Position numbers and translations under genes: made by a program. The notes beneath the pieces were generated by a model. That model searched no databases, was not told where the DNA came from, and saw nothing but the letters and a program-made list of their open reading frames with translations. From Rhynchonema sp. JSB1_4 (lineage: Eukaryota; Nematoda; Chromadorea; Monhysterida; Xyalidae), in the NCBI GenBank assembly GCA_030248065.1, contig JASAMV010004329.1, forward strand, positions 1 through 64,000: a stretch of 64,000 nt of DNA, written 5' to 3'. The stretch's first letter is position 1. Each line of letters opens with the position of its first letter. Positions 19,757 to 31,164 of this stretch are shown here, piece by piece.

Positions 19757-22700
19757 ATGGTGATTGCAGTGGACGCAAGCGCTATGACTTCGTCAGCCGT
19801 GATATCAGAAGAAGAAGCAGCATTGTACGATCGCCAGATACGGCTGTGGGGTTTGGAAGCACAAACAAGGTGTGTGATGTTGATCAGTGTGGTTCCGAAA
19901 GGGATTGGGCCCTTTTCTTTTTCAGCATCTCAAAACGTGTTTACCCCACCCGACGAACGTCCCTTCGCCCTGATCATAGTGATGTACGAGTACGACTCAG
20001 TCAGAGGTGTCAATCGGACCTGGCCGAGGTTTGCCAAGGTCGCGCCCTGCCTGGTCGGACCTGCATGACCATGTCCGACATTGTCAAATTAAGAAGTGCA
20101 ATTTGCCCGACGTTAAAAAATGTTTTTTTGCAGATTTACCTCCCAATAGTTCTAATTTGCAAATTTTAAGTTTCGAGCTGTCAATTTTGTGTTAGAATCG
20201 TGCTTCTCGTTAATCCTCTTCGTCGACGTCAAACGGCAATCCCGGGCCCAGAGGGCTTCTCAAACGAAACCTACTAAAGTGCCATCAGAAAAACGTGTCT
20301 AAAAAGAACCGGGTCGGGCCCAGTGTCGTGCCGAGCCGGGCAGAATTTCCGCCAGGTGGCGGGTCGGGCCGACTTGTCGAGGGATGTCCCGGGTCGACCT
20401 AGCCTCGCCCTACTGACACCTCTGACCGTCCGACTCAGTGGTGTCGTTGAGAAATCGAAATTTTCCCATACCCAGCCCAATTTTCGGGAAATTTCCCATA
20501 CATACCCCCAATAGTCAAAAATTTCCCATACCAGGGGGGGTTTCTCCAAAAATTCAAAAATTTCCCATACCCGAGGGAGCTTTTTTGAAAAAAATGACCC
20601 CAAAAATCTTCGAAAAGTGGTCTCAAAGTACCTAAAACAGTGTTTTCTTGCGGCAGCAAGCGATTTTTGACATTTTTAGGCGAAAAGTGGTCAATTTTGG
20701 TACTTATCGGGGTCAAAAAGTCATTTCTTAAAGGTGCTTGTTCCAAAAGTGAAAAATTTCCCACACCCCATTCCAGGGGATATCCGAACTTTTTGTCCGG
20801 GGGTATCCTACCCTAAAATTGTTCCAAAACCGTAAAAATCGCCCATTTTTACCCCCAAAATGATTTTCTTCCAACACCGATTTTGCTCAATTTTCCTCCA
20901 AAAAATTGGCCTTTTTTGAATAACCCCCCTGGTATCCGAGATTCTTCATTTTGCGTATCCGGTATCCGAAAAATTTAGGGTTTTGGGTATCCGGTATCCT
21001 GACTTTTTGATTTCCCAACGACACCACTGCCAGTATGGCGTATTTTATAAGTTCCTCAGCTCAAAGACGGTGGAGACGTCCGGCGTCCGGCTTATAAAGC
21101 CGTCGTTATTCCCCTGCCAGTAAACTGTGGTTGTTCATGCACGTGTTTTAGGTTGAAGAATGCACATGTGATGCTGATCGGACTCGGTGGCTTGGGCACA
21201 GAAGTGGCGAAAAACATCGTGCTCGCTGGTGTGAAACGCCTGGCCATTACAGACCCAACAAATGTTAGTGGAATAATGATATTGGAATAATCCATCTTTT
21301 AACGAGGTCGTGTTCATAAAATGAACAATAAGGAAAAAGTCAGAAAGTGAAGGAATACACTTTTCCTTTCAGGTTTCCGAGCGCGATTTCCACAGCAATT
21401 TTTTTCTCCAAGCACAGGGCATGGGTGCAAATGTTGGTTTCGCTGTTTTGTTGGCAGATTCAAAGTAGTACGAAAGAAAAAAATAATTGTCTGTGCACAA
21501 ATCATCCCGAACAAATAATTCCAAATGATGGCGACTGTTAAGTAAAAAGAGCTGCATTCGATCGGGTCGACGGTTTAATTTTTTTTATTTGCAGCGCGTC
21601 AAAGCGTCCCTTCCTCGGTGTCAAGCGCTGAATCCGAATGTGAAATTGGAAGAACTCAACATCCCAATTGATCAAATCGATCAGACAATTCTGCAATCAT
21701 TCGATCTTGTCTGTGTCACCGATCAGTCAGTGGAAATCACCAACAAATTGGCGATTGCATGTCGGAAACTGGACGTTGCGTTCTGCGCGGGCGCCACCCA
21801 TGGCTGGATTGGCTACACGTTCAGCGATTTCGGCGATAAATTCGAATTTGCTGAGTTAGTCAATGCCCATCTTTGGGGATCGAAGTTTGGGTGGGGGGCG
21901 GGCCCCACACACCCATACCCACACAATTGGGGGCGGGGTAGAAAACAGAGACCCACACCGACGAACTGCTACACACCCACGCTGGTAAGGACGCCATGCC
22001 CACGCCCGATCCCTACCTATCCGTGTGTGTTTATATATCGACAACAGAAGTGGACACTAGTGGACAAAACAGTGGGCGCTCATTTTGTACAAAGGGGTTG
22101 TCCTGTCTTAGGCCCGCCTCAAACAAACATCCATTTACCTGGCCGCTGTCTTCGAAAGATCGGTTGTTTTGTCCGCGAGTGTAGCACGTACACACACAAA
22201 ACGACTCTAACCATTGATTACAGGGAGCGCAAAGCACCACCGATCAGATCGAGCGGCGATGATGGCGGCATACAATGTCTGAACACAAGTGACGAAATTG
22301 TAATCGGAGCGGATTCGACGTTGGATAGTGGCAATGATGATGATCACGCGCCGCCGGTGGAGAAGAAGCGTCGACGCGCTGAATCGGTGCACGAGGAGGA
22401 CAACAGGGTGGAATTGGTGAAACAAGTGCGTACACACCGGATTTGATGTTGTAGCATTTTTGGTTTTATTGTGATCGTGCTTTTCCTTCAGACGATCGGC
22501 TTCTCTCGATTTGCCGACGCCTTTGTGAATGACTGGCCTGCCAAGGGCGTATCGGCTCGCGCCATTAAACAAATACCGGCAGGATACTTTGTTGTCAGAG
22601 GTAGGTCTGTCAAACATTACGTTGATTCTGTTGAGTTTCAATGTCACCAATATGGTCGTGACTCAACTGGCGTAGTTATGCTGCGTCTCATTTTCAGCAC

Positions 22701-23232
22701 TTCAAATGCAAGCCAAAAAGACTGATTCAAAACTCGAAGACTGTTGGAATCAAGTGCTAAAACAATGTCGAGTCGATGAAAAGTTGATTGGCACAACGTT
22801 CAAGGACTTTCATAGGTTAGGGAACAGGCAAAATCAGGCAGTTAGCCTGACAGGTAAGGTAACTGCGAGTTCAAAAGGCGCCGTTCATAATCCGTCGCCA
22901 TTTGGCCATCAAAAAATGTACCAGTGATGCGCAAAGCACATGTGACTATTTTGAACGAAACAATTGCAGCTACATCGACGATGAGTTGGCCCCGGTGTGT
23001 GCTGTGGTAGGCGGCGTGATGTCGCAGGAAGCCATCAAGGTTGGTTAAGGCGGATTATGGTTGGTTAAGCTTGACAAAACTGCTTTTTTGGACTTGTTGT
23101 TGTTGTACAATTAATTACCTTCACTATCACCAGGCAATCTCACAAAAAGACCGTCCGTTGAACAACACATTTGTGTACAACGCACTCAACACGACCGGTA
23201 TTGTGTCCAACCTGCCACCTGCTCCAAAATAA
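19757..23232 (+). CDS. SAE1: SUMO-activating enzyme subunit 1 (AOS1/SAE1)
   Basis: Small subunit of the heterodimeric SUMO E1 enzyme; with UBA2 it adenylates and activates SUMO in the nucleus. Exons: 19757-19869, 21152-21263, 21373-21432, 21595-21854, 22224-22425, 22492-22600, 22698-22815, 22970-23039, 23134-23232. They join in phase to 380 aa, close to the 346 aa of human SAE1. Key matches: ISEEEAALYDRQIRLWGLEA at the N-terminus, the Rossmann motif IGLGGLGTEVAKN (about residues 47-59), THGWIGYTF, and ELAPVCAVVGGVMSQEAIK near the C-terminus. The catalytic cysteine is not expected in this subunit, since it resides in UBA2. A charged KKRRR insert in exon 5 may be a nuclear signal. Intron 1 carries two transposons. 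An in-frame ATG at 19784 is an alternative start. The identification is firm. Confidence 0.95.
19999..20428. mobile_element. hAT-like MITE in AOS1 intron 1 (GGTCGG words)
   Basis: The ends AGTCAGAGGTGTCA and TGACACCTCTGAC are inverted repeats. The flanks TACGACTC (19991-19998) and TCCGACTC (20429-20436) match at 7 of 8 positions. The words GGTCGGACCTG and CGGGTCGGGCC recur in both halves. No coding. Confidence 0.6.
20436..21029. mobile_element. CAGTGGTGTCGTTG element in AOS1 intron 1
   Basis: The left end CAGTGGTGTCGTTGAGAAAT and right end ATTTCCCAACGACACCACTG are inverted repeats. The left half repeats AATTTCCCATACC (about five times); the right half repeats GGTATCCG (about five times). It directly abuts the neighbouring MITE on the left. 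No clear 8-bp duplication is seen. Confidence 0.7.
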
Positions 23233-23353
23233 TGTTTCGGTCGCGAATCTCCGGTGTTGTTTTTGTCGCTTAGCTCTGTTTGTGTTATCATCTTGTTCAT
23301 TAAGTCTTCTGTTGTTTGTTTGTGATGTGTTTCTACGGTGTATCGGCTGTCGG

Positions 23354-23359
23354 AATAAA
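23354..23359 (+). terminator. Poly(A) signal of AOS1
   Basis: AATAAA 122 bp after the AOS1 stop codon, the first such hexamer downstream in sense orientation. Confidence 0.6.
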
Positions 23360-24307
23360 ATTTGCAAAAACTGCTGCTGCTGTGCTGTGATCTGTGCATC
23401 CTTTGATCGTTATCTGACGGCGCACTTTATATTCATTGTGCGTGTACTTCGTCGAGGCTAGTATTTTATCTCACAATTCTTCCAGTGCTATTTTGCTATT
23501 TTGAGAGGATCACATAGATAATATTATTTTGAGCACAGGAGTTGCGCACCGAAAACAACCAGTCGGTGTGCTAAATCGTCCAAATAACAACGACGGGACA
23601 AACTTGCCCCATCACAATACTGCAGGCAAGTGATTATTTTAATTGGTGTCTTTTCCAGTGACTCATTCGCAGAATATAGGAATATTCGCAGCATGTCTTT
23701 GGGAGCTTGGAATTATATATCGTGATGGCCCGCAGCACATTCGGTGATCAGATAAGCGTAAGCTAGTCGGATGGTTTAAATCAGACTTGGGGGATGTGGA
23801 CCCACTTCCCCCCGGGATCTGGACCTTTTAGTATATCTGTCACCAAATGTACTTCGTGCCTGTAACATCACCGAGAATTAAGCTCAAGCCTTGACTCTCA
23901 TCAAGCCTGCTGACACGGCCACCTTGGCAGCTTCGATCTGTTCGTTTGTCGGTTGACAGAAACACGCGCGATAGGTGACCGCATGTTGTTTGCGCGGTGG
24001 GGCTGCAATGATGGCGAGTTATTATGTCCCGTTTCTGTCCATGCTTGTGTTTGCTGCTGCTGCCTGACAATGTACAGTCAGCAAAAAAATTTATGTCAAG
24101 CTCGGTCCCACCCACGACCGCGACCCAAGATGCCAGCAAAGTGAATGCCGGAAAAAGAACGAGAATCTTCTCGTGCTCGACCCTATGGCCGTTATACAGT
24201 TTTAGGTGAGCACTTAAAAATATGTGTCCAATGTCCACGTGTACTTAAACATTGGGAAGTCAAGCCCAGACCGCACCTTAAATGTCCGAAAATAGTCCGA
24301 AAATGTG
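23360..24307. other. Intergenic stretch
   Basis: No recognisable gene. A minus-strand open frame (23840-24238) has no identifiable domain and could at most contain a further exon of the small secreted gene upstream of it on that strand. Confidence 0.5.
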
Positions 24308-24763
24308 TCAAGTTTCGTTTTCGCCCGAAATAAAAAATTCGCCACGCAGCTTGGTGCGAGTCGAATTGCGACTGTAAAATTTTGAAGCACAATTCGTGCA
24401 CGTACACGTACCTCGTGTGGTTGTTGAGTCGAGATTGGGAATGTGATCGACTATGGTGCGGCAGTAACACGAATTGGTGACTTTGCCCTCGCGTTTGCAC
24501 TTTGCGTCACACGATTCCTGCAGACACGGGTCGAGTGCCGGGAATGTGCACGGCAGCATAAAGTGCAGACTGCACCGAGCTGTGCAAGAGTCGAACGACT
24601 GACGTTTGGCACGTTGATGACTGTTGAATAGGGCGTGAATGTCTGATACTTGTGAAACATCGCTGGACCAATGGTCGAAATGGCGTGTTATTGATGTGTC
24701 GATGTTGGCCGCCAGTATGGAATTGGCCGTGGCCAGCAGGACGAATAATGTTGGTGAATGCAT
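24308..24763 (-). CDS. Small secreted cysteine-rich propeptide (hypothetical)
   Basis: Minus-strand frame of 151 codons; family not recognised. The ATG at 24763 opens a hydrophobic signal-like segment (MHSPTLFVLLATANSILA) with a likely cleavage after it. A propeptide-like stretch leads to a furin-type site RAKR (about residues 51-54). A Cys-rich region with at least eight cysteines follows (CTARCSLHFMLPC, CLQESCDAKC, NSCYC). A strong splice donor G|GTACGT sits at 24411, so the real protein may leave the frame after the last Thr/Arg stretch and use a downstream exon. The ORF end as given is then only the open frame. It could be a peptide hormone, a secreted effector or a defence peptide; sequence alone does not decide. 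No homologue was recalled. Confidence 0.5.
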   Translation of the reverse strand: MHSPTLFVLLATANSILAANIDTSITRHFDHWSSDVSQVSDIHALFNSHQRAKRQSFDSCTARCSLHFMLPCTFPALDPCLQESCDAKCKREGKVTNSCYCRTIVDHIPNLDSTTTRGTCTCTNCASKFYSRNSTRTKLRGEFFISGENET

Positions 24764-24888
24764 TGTTTTGAGATGGAATGCAATGCACCTGCAAATTGCA
24801 AATTGGGAACCAGCATCTGGTCACTGTTTTGTCACTTCACTTGATCAGACTTTCTGGTAAGTTGGACTTTGGCACAGTGGGCACAATG

Positions 24889-25185
24889 CAGTGATGCAGT
24901 TGGTCCGGATGGTAGACATACATAGATACATAGCTGGAGGGGTCCTTCGGTAGACATATGTAGATAGCTGGCCGGGTGTGCCGATTTGGGGGTCCAGAGT
25001 CAAAATTATGGGTGTAAAGATAAAAGCTAAAATAGGCTTAAAGGGTAATTTTCTACATGTTAGTAAAAATAGGAGAAAATTTGACCATTTTGGCACTAAA
25101 ATAAACGCGCATGCGGTAGATTAACATAGATAGCTGACCCAGGTTTGGGGATAGTACCCTACCCCCATACCCCCGACACTACGGC
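24889..25185. mobile_element. CAGTGATGCAGTTGG element with GGTAGACATA words
   Basis: Starts CAGTGATGCAGTTGGTCCGG. The word GGTAGACATA...AGATAGCTGG appears about three times. The core GGCTTAAAGGGTAATTTTCT is shared with the copy in a TRM6 intron (30258-30614). The right end is eroded. Confidence 0.65.
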
Positions 25186-27636
25186 ATCAATGGAAAGCGC
25201 TTGAAACGTGAATGAAGAAAAGGAAGAATGGTTTGTCACCTGACTTAGGAAGAATTGGTCATGGTTGGCTTTGGCAACAAGCAAGCACGTTACAGGATAC
25301 TTGAAAAACAACGAAAAAAATCAAATAACACCGCTAATTCGGTTCGACATGCACATGCACACACTAGTGCGGGGCCAACAAATGGTGAAAAACCTGGAAC
25401 TAGTTTCTTGTGATAAAGGGTCGGGCAGCAGCGCAGCATGGCGCGAGGTGTGCGAAAGAAGTTTTCTCATGTCAGCATAATGATGTATTTCTGAGTGCGT
25501 CAAATTATCGTTTGAACAAGGTGCTGCTTTGACGCGAAGAGTAATTACAGATGGATGTTGCACTTCCGCGCAAATTAAATACCTAGCAGCTAGCACTGTT
25601 GAAATTTTGTAAAACTACCGTGACGATGAACAAAGTTAGCAGGTCGTATCAAAAACCACGGGACGAAAACACGTCAATAAATAAATATTGCTGCTGCAAA
25701 CAGTCGTTGTTTTGTTGAGTTTGACAAACTGATCAAATGCAGCGACACCACCAGCGAGTGAAATGTGTTGAGGAACAAAGCGAATGCTTCCATAGTTTCT
25801 ATTATGTGAACAGTACATTTCGCTGCACGCACCTTTCACACAAAATGGCCACTCTGCGATACGAATGCGCAAAAGTTGACGCGAATATCCTTACCTCCCT
25901 GAATCGAGGTATTGTAATAAAGTAAATGAGAATTGTTTAGTTTTTGACAACAGTTTAATTTTCTATTCGCAATATAGCGAGTAAACCCACAGGCGTTTTA
26001 CACTCGTGATTTTTTTACCTCACAACAGCATCATCAGCAGGCTACGACTGAATGATGTTACAACAACAGCACTATTTGCTTCATGGGATGCACAAGTAAA
26101 GCACTTCCGTGAATTTTAGGTCCATTTTGCGTCTTTATCCGCATCAGGTCGGTCCCAGTGAGAAACAATGGCGCTACTTGGTCTAATTTACCATGTGAAA
26201 CTTGTGAGAAAAACAGACCGTAGGCGGCGGCGCGGGTTTTATTTTCAAGAACGCATACGCGCACCTGCACGTGTTCGCTAAGTACGTCGCGCCGACACGC
26301 AACCTTGAGTAATGATGGCTCACATGTACATACAGTATGTACATATGATACGATAATGACACTTGAAAGTGTGAAATTATTATGATCATACTTTCGTTTC
26401 GTATCACGTTTCTCGTAGTGGGGCTGCTTGGTTGCGAACAAACATGTGGAGCGCTCACGTGATCGAGTCCAAGTCGGCTGGCGGCTGCATGTCTGTTTGG
26501 AATAGAAGCTCAACGAGTACAAAAAACTGAATGTCCGAGTTTAAGGCCAACTTTGTCGATGACCTAGTTCGTGTTATTCGGTTGGTGTTGGTCGCATACA
26601 TACCACCGGTGAAGTTCGATCACTTCAAGAATTTCATAAAAAGTGCTGGCACGTGTAACAATGCGGTTTTGTTTGAGTATTATGGTTCAGAGCGTAGTAT
26701 TTCGTTCACCTGTTTCGTATTCTACTTATATCATAGTCTTGTGTGGCAGCAACGTTTAGTGCGCGAATGATTACGGTGACTCCTTTGTCAAATCATGAAA
26801 ACAATCGGAACGGAAAGAATATTTATTGCATCTCAATGATAACGAACGACACGACGCACACGGGTTTCAGCATTTGTTAGCTCCATGGATCACACGCAGT
26901 GCTCCGGTGGTGTGCGTTTATAAATACGTACGTATGTTGTGGTGCGCGGCAAGTTCGTAACTCCGGACGCGGCGCCGGGTTTCATGAGAGGGACGTTTCA
27001 CAGTTGATTGCGTTGGTCATGCAAATGCACATCATAATATATCGCCGTATATAAGTCAGTAGCCAAGGTTGCGCGTTCGTACTTTGTCTTTGTCATGTGC
27101 GCACTCACTCATTTTGTCCACTATATTTGCTCGCATTGCTGGTCGGCCGGATGTTGTTGTCAAAAACAAATGTGTTTGTGCATAAATGTATCAGACATGG
27201 AATGTGAGTGATTACTCATGGATAACGAACGTAATGAGGTTGTATTTTTAGGTGTTCGCTGGAAGTCGTCTCTGTGTCTACCTGATGGGCTGTTGACTAT
27301 AAAAAAGTATGCTCTCAAATAGCAACCAGTTCTGGGGTGGGAGTACCACATTTGAGTATTCAGCCATGACTAAGTTCTTTTGTTGTGTCAGTCTGAAATC
27401 CGCGAGGTTCTTTGTTTTTTCTCAGAAAAATGTCAAACGTTATGATGATACGAACCTCAACCTTGACGTCAAACGTGCGTGTGAAATCATAAGACGTTAA
27501 GCTAGAGCAGTGCATGAACTTCGCACCACGTGCTGCTGCTGGCCTATGGAATTGGTACATGGAGAACAGCGGGAACAACTGCTGCATTGTCAAATAGCAA
27601 GCACAATTTTTTGATGTGCCATGTTTCAGGTGTGCA
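25186..27636. other. Intergenic region upstream of TRM6
   Basis: 2.4 kb without a confident gene. A plus-strand frame at 26531-26770 (79 codons) begins plausibly but has no recognisable domain and no supporting splice partner. A TATA-like GTATATAAG lies near 27047, about 590 bp before the TRM6 start. Confidence 0.5.
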
Positions 27637-30600
27637 ATGTCGTTATCGGGCACAATTCAACCGAACAGTTACGCGGTGGTGCAGAAGATGGGTGGTTCGT
27701 ACCCGCGCGTGTCCAAGTTGGTGCGCAAGAAGCCGGTACTCATCGAAAAACTCAAGTTCCTGCCTGACAGCGCGTTCGGCAAACCATTCGGCACCGTGTT
27801 TGATGTGAAGAAAGGTTCGATGGTTGCAGCTGATGCATGACGGACAAAATAACGGTTTTCAAAAGCAGTATGCACCTAAGGAGTACGGCAGTCTTGTGTA
27901 AACCTGTCACAGCCCAATGTCCTTTAAAGCTTTCTTATGCAAAAACAGGTTTTCCTCCGCCATTGAATCGTACCTCATTTACTAATTTTGTTATCAATCC
28001 AGGTTCGCAACTCGAAGTCGTCGTTGACGCGGCAGCGAGCGGCAGTGCTGATGTTTCACTTGATGACGACATGATTATGGCTGCGAGTTGTAGTGAAACG
28101 AATGGTGCAGCTGTGGTTGAAGACGATGGCAGTGCATGTAGTAAAAGTAAGTTCATGTTGAATGGCAGATTGTGGGCTGGAAATGTACGTATACAGTACA
28201 GTCGGCCCTCTGTATGGTCAACTGATCGAGATCTAAATTTTCGTTCACAACAAAGAAAATCCATTTGACATCGTTGACAGGCTTTCACAGGTAGATTGTG
28301 GACCAAGGAGTCGTTCATCATGTAGAGGAATTTCCTTGACAACAGCAAGGGCAGACAAACTATATGTGCAATGAATCTAGTACGCTAAAACAACTAACGT
28401 AACCAGAACGTCGGCTGGATTGCGGCGCACAAACATTGAGGGAGGATGATGTGCTGGAAATGAAACGTGTCGGCACGAAAGGCGACGAGATCGTGTCACG
28501 ATTGGTCGCCGGCAACACCGCGTTCGGCGATCGCACTGAATACTCGCAGGTGGGAGGGTGTCGACTTATGTAGTTGTCAGATGTTGGGTGTGTTCAAAGC
28601 GTGGGTGTTGGGCACCCGACCCAGATCACTGCCCGATTTTGGTGCTCATTTCGACACTTTGTCGGTGAACCAGCTGTTCTTGTTCAGGACAAGTACGTGC
28701 GTCGTAAGACGAAGAAACACGGCGATCGCATTGTTGTGCTGCAACCGACCATACGATTGGTGGCTGAGTCGTATTATCACAAGGTTGCTTGTTTATGCGG
28801 CATCAGGTGGAACATGTCGGTTTTTTAAAATCCATCTACGATATAAACCTCCAATATTGTCGTGCAGGAGCCGGAGCGCGTCGCGAATCTCCGAGTGGAC
28901 TTGGTCAGCGAGCTGGTCACTCGTGCCAATGTGCATTACGGATGTCGTGTGCTCGTGTTGGAGCAGGCACAAGGTTGGGCGACACAAAAGAATACTTCGA
29001 ATTGGAAGTGAATGTTCTTCGATTGTACTTTTGGGAGAAATTTTTAGCGCGTTGCTGAACCTTAAAACGCACGCGCAGCCAGCCGAATTTCGTAGCATTT
29101 TACAAGTGGTGCCGTTAGATTTGTGTGTTTAGTGACAACCGCTATTTATTGCTAATACAAACGTAGCGGTAATGCGCTTGATGGAGCAATCAACGTGTTT
29201 GAAAAAAATCCCCCAGAAGTATTGTGAGACTGAGTGACTGTCATACGCACACCAACATTGCCGTACAGGCATCGTCAGTGCCACAGTGATGCACCGACTG
29301 GCTGGCAGTGGTATGTGCGTGCATGTGCACCAACACGAGCAAGCACAGGCCATACCGTGTGTGCACGCCATGAACTTTGATGAACAGGTTGGACGCTATC
29401 AAGTTTGAACGTGCTAAATTCGTCGATCAACCTCAAATCAAAAACTTTCGTTGATCAAACCGCAGTTTAATCGGAAATTTACTCAGTTGCGCCCAAAAAA
29501 GTATCACCTGCGTTTATGATAGCGGCGATTTTCAGTTCACATTAGGCTTTTTAGAACCCCGTCATTTTGCCGTGTTTCAGTACATGTCGACGTTCTATCC
29601 GGTGCCAACATCGTTCCTACAACGTTCTACTGACGACGATGCCATTCCCGATCCGTCGAAACGGCTGAACATCATGAAAATTGTCGAGCATCCCGGTTTG
29701 ATTTCTCTTTCTCTTGATGGTTATTTTGTAAATAGATTACCATGTGTGGCTCAATTGTAGAGCTGGACGAAGGTCAACTGCCAGCAACACAACAACTGCG
29801 TGTACCCGAAGAGGTGTTGGCCGAACGCAGACGCAGACGTGCGGCACGATATGAAAAGTACAGAATGGTGGAACAGGTATGTCTCATGCCGGGTATTCTG
29901 CCTGATAACCCGTGCTTCTACTGCCGTAAATTGGGATCGAACACGTACGCAAGTCATATTCGACAACTGCGGGACCATTGTATACGCTAGTTGTAATTAA
30001 TCAGTAAGATTCTCGAGAAAAACAGCTGTCCAAATAAAAAAGGCACTTGATGGGATGGGACCGATGTCGACGACAGACCGGTAGTCATGTTTGTTGCTTA
30101 TCATTTTTTGGTGTGCAGGTGATAAACGAACGACGTGTTGATGCCTTGATCATCGCTTCCCGCAATCTCGCACTGCTGCCAACAGTGAAACATCTGCTGC
30201 CCGCTGTGAAACCGTCGGCACCAGTGGTCATCTATTGTACAAATTTGCAGGTGCGTGTCGTGATGTAGTTGGTCCGGGTGGTTGACATAGGCAGCTGGTG
30301 CGGTCCAGCTGTGTAGACATACAATAGATACCTGGCCGGGTATGCCTATTTGGGGGTATTGGTCCAGAGGACAAAATTAGGGGTATAAAAACAGGCGAAA
30401 AGAATGCAAAAATAGGCCTTAAAAGGGTAATTTTCTGCATATCAGTAAAATTATGAGAAAATTTGATCAGTTTGGACCTTAGAACGGTCGTGTTGGCACT
30501 AAAATGAATACTTTTTGTTTTTGGTTGATGTCCGTTGTCCGGACACGGCAGACATAGGTAACTGGGTGTTTGGGGTATAGATTTGTTCGATCGACATACA

Positions 30601-30844
30601 CAACTACATCACTGGTGTACATGTGTCGCTCATTGGTCGATGTTGGAGCATAATTTTTGACAAGCAAATGTTGCAGCCACTGGTCGACGTGCATGAGCAT
30701 TTGCGTGCGAGTGAGCGTGTGATCGACATTCGACTGAGCGACACGTTCTATCGTCAGCATCAGGTGCTGCCCGGGCGCAGCCATCCCGAAATGGTGCAGT
30801 TGGTCGCTGGCGGATACATGCTGTCATGCACCACACTCGCCTGA
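27637..30844 (+). CDS. TRMT6: tRNA (adenine-N1)-methyltransferase non-catalytic subunit TRM6
   Basis: TRM6 (Gcd10) pairs with catalytic TRM61 to make m1A58 in the tRNA T-loop, including initiator tRNA. Exons: 27637-27814, 28003-28146, 28407-28549, 28688-28783, 28868-28973, 29269-29387, 29581-29695, 29761-29876, 30119-30250, 30677-30844. They join in phase to 438 aa (human 497). Recognised blocks: FGKPFGTVFDVKKG in exon 1, KGDEIVSRLVAGNTAFGDRT (exon 3), DKYVRRKTKKHGDRIVVLQP (exon 4), VDALIIASRN (exon 9) and RLSDTFYRQHQVLPGRSHPE plus GGYMLSCTTLA at the C-terminus. The start follows a TTTCAG acceptor by 8 nt, which would suit 5' trans-splicing. Intron 9 holds a MITE starting about 8 nt after the exon. 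The stop lies 320 bp before the SPO11 start on the same strand. Confidence 0.95.
30258..30614. mobile_element. MITE in TRM6 intron 9, same family as 24889-25185
   Basis: Left end TGATGTAGTTGGTCCGG and right end CAACTACATCACTG are inverted repeats. The words GTAGACATACAATAGATACC and GGCAGACATAGGTAACTGG and the core GGGTAATTTTCTGCAT match the copy at 24889. No open frame. Confidence 0.7.
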
Positions 30845-31164
30845 CTGTTGTCTCATTATAGAATGATCATTTGTGATGGCTGCCTTATGCCAACAGTGGT
30901 CTTCCGCTCTGTTGTTGTTGCTGTTGCGGATTTTAAACTGGCTGCATTGTTCAGGATGTTTTGATCAAACATATCGGACTGATAAAAACAAGACTGTATG
31001 ATAGTTAATGTTCGATTTGTCTCTGTCTCACTCTATTCGTGTTCTGTCGCACTGGCTTGCCGTTCTGCTGAGCTTCCCTGTCAGTCATGTTGTGCATGCC
31101 ATTAACTCACCCCTTTCCCTATCTTCCCATGTGTCCTGTTTTTGGCATCCCCCGACATCCCAAC

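Noticed and set aside
23840..24238. 132-codon minus-strand frame
   Set aside because: No domain; could hold a terminal exon of the secreted gene but no convincing splice match.
26531..26770. 79-codon frame beginning MSEFKANFVDDL
   Set aside because: Plausible composition but no known domain, no splice partner found and no poly(A) signal nearby.
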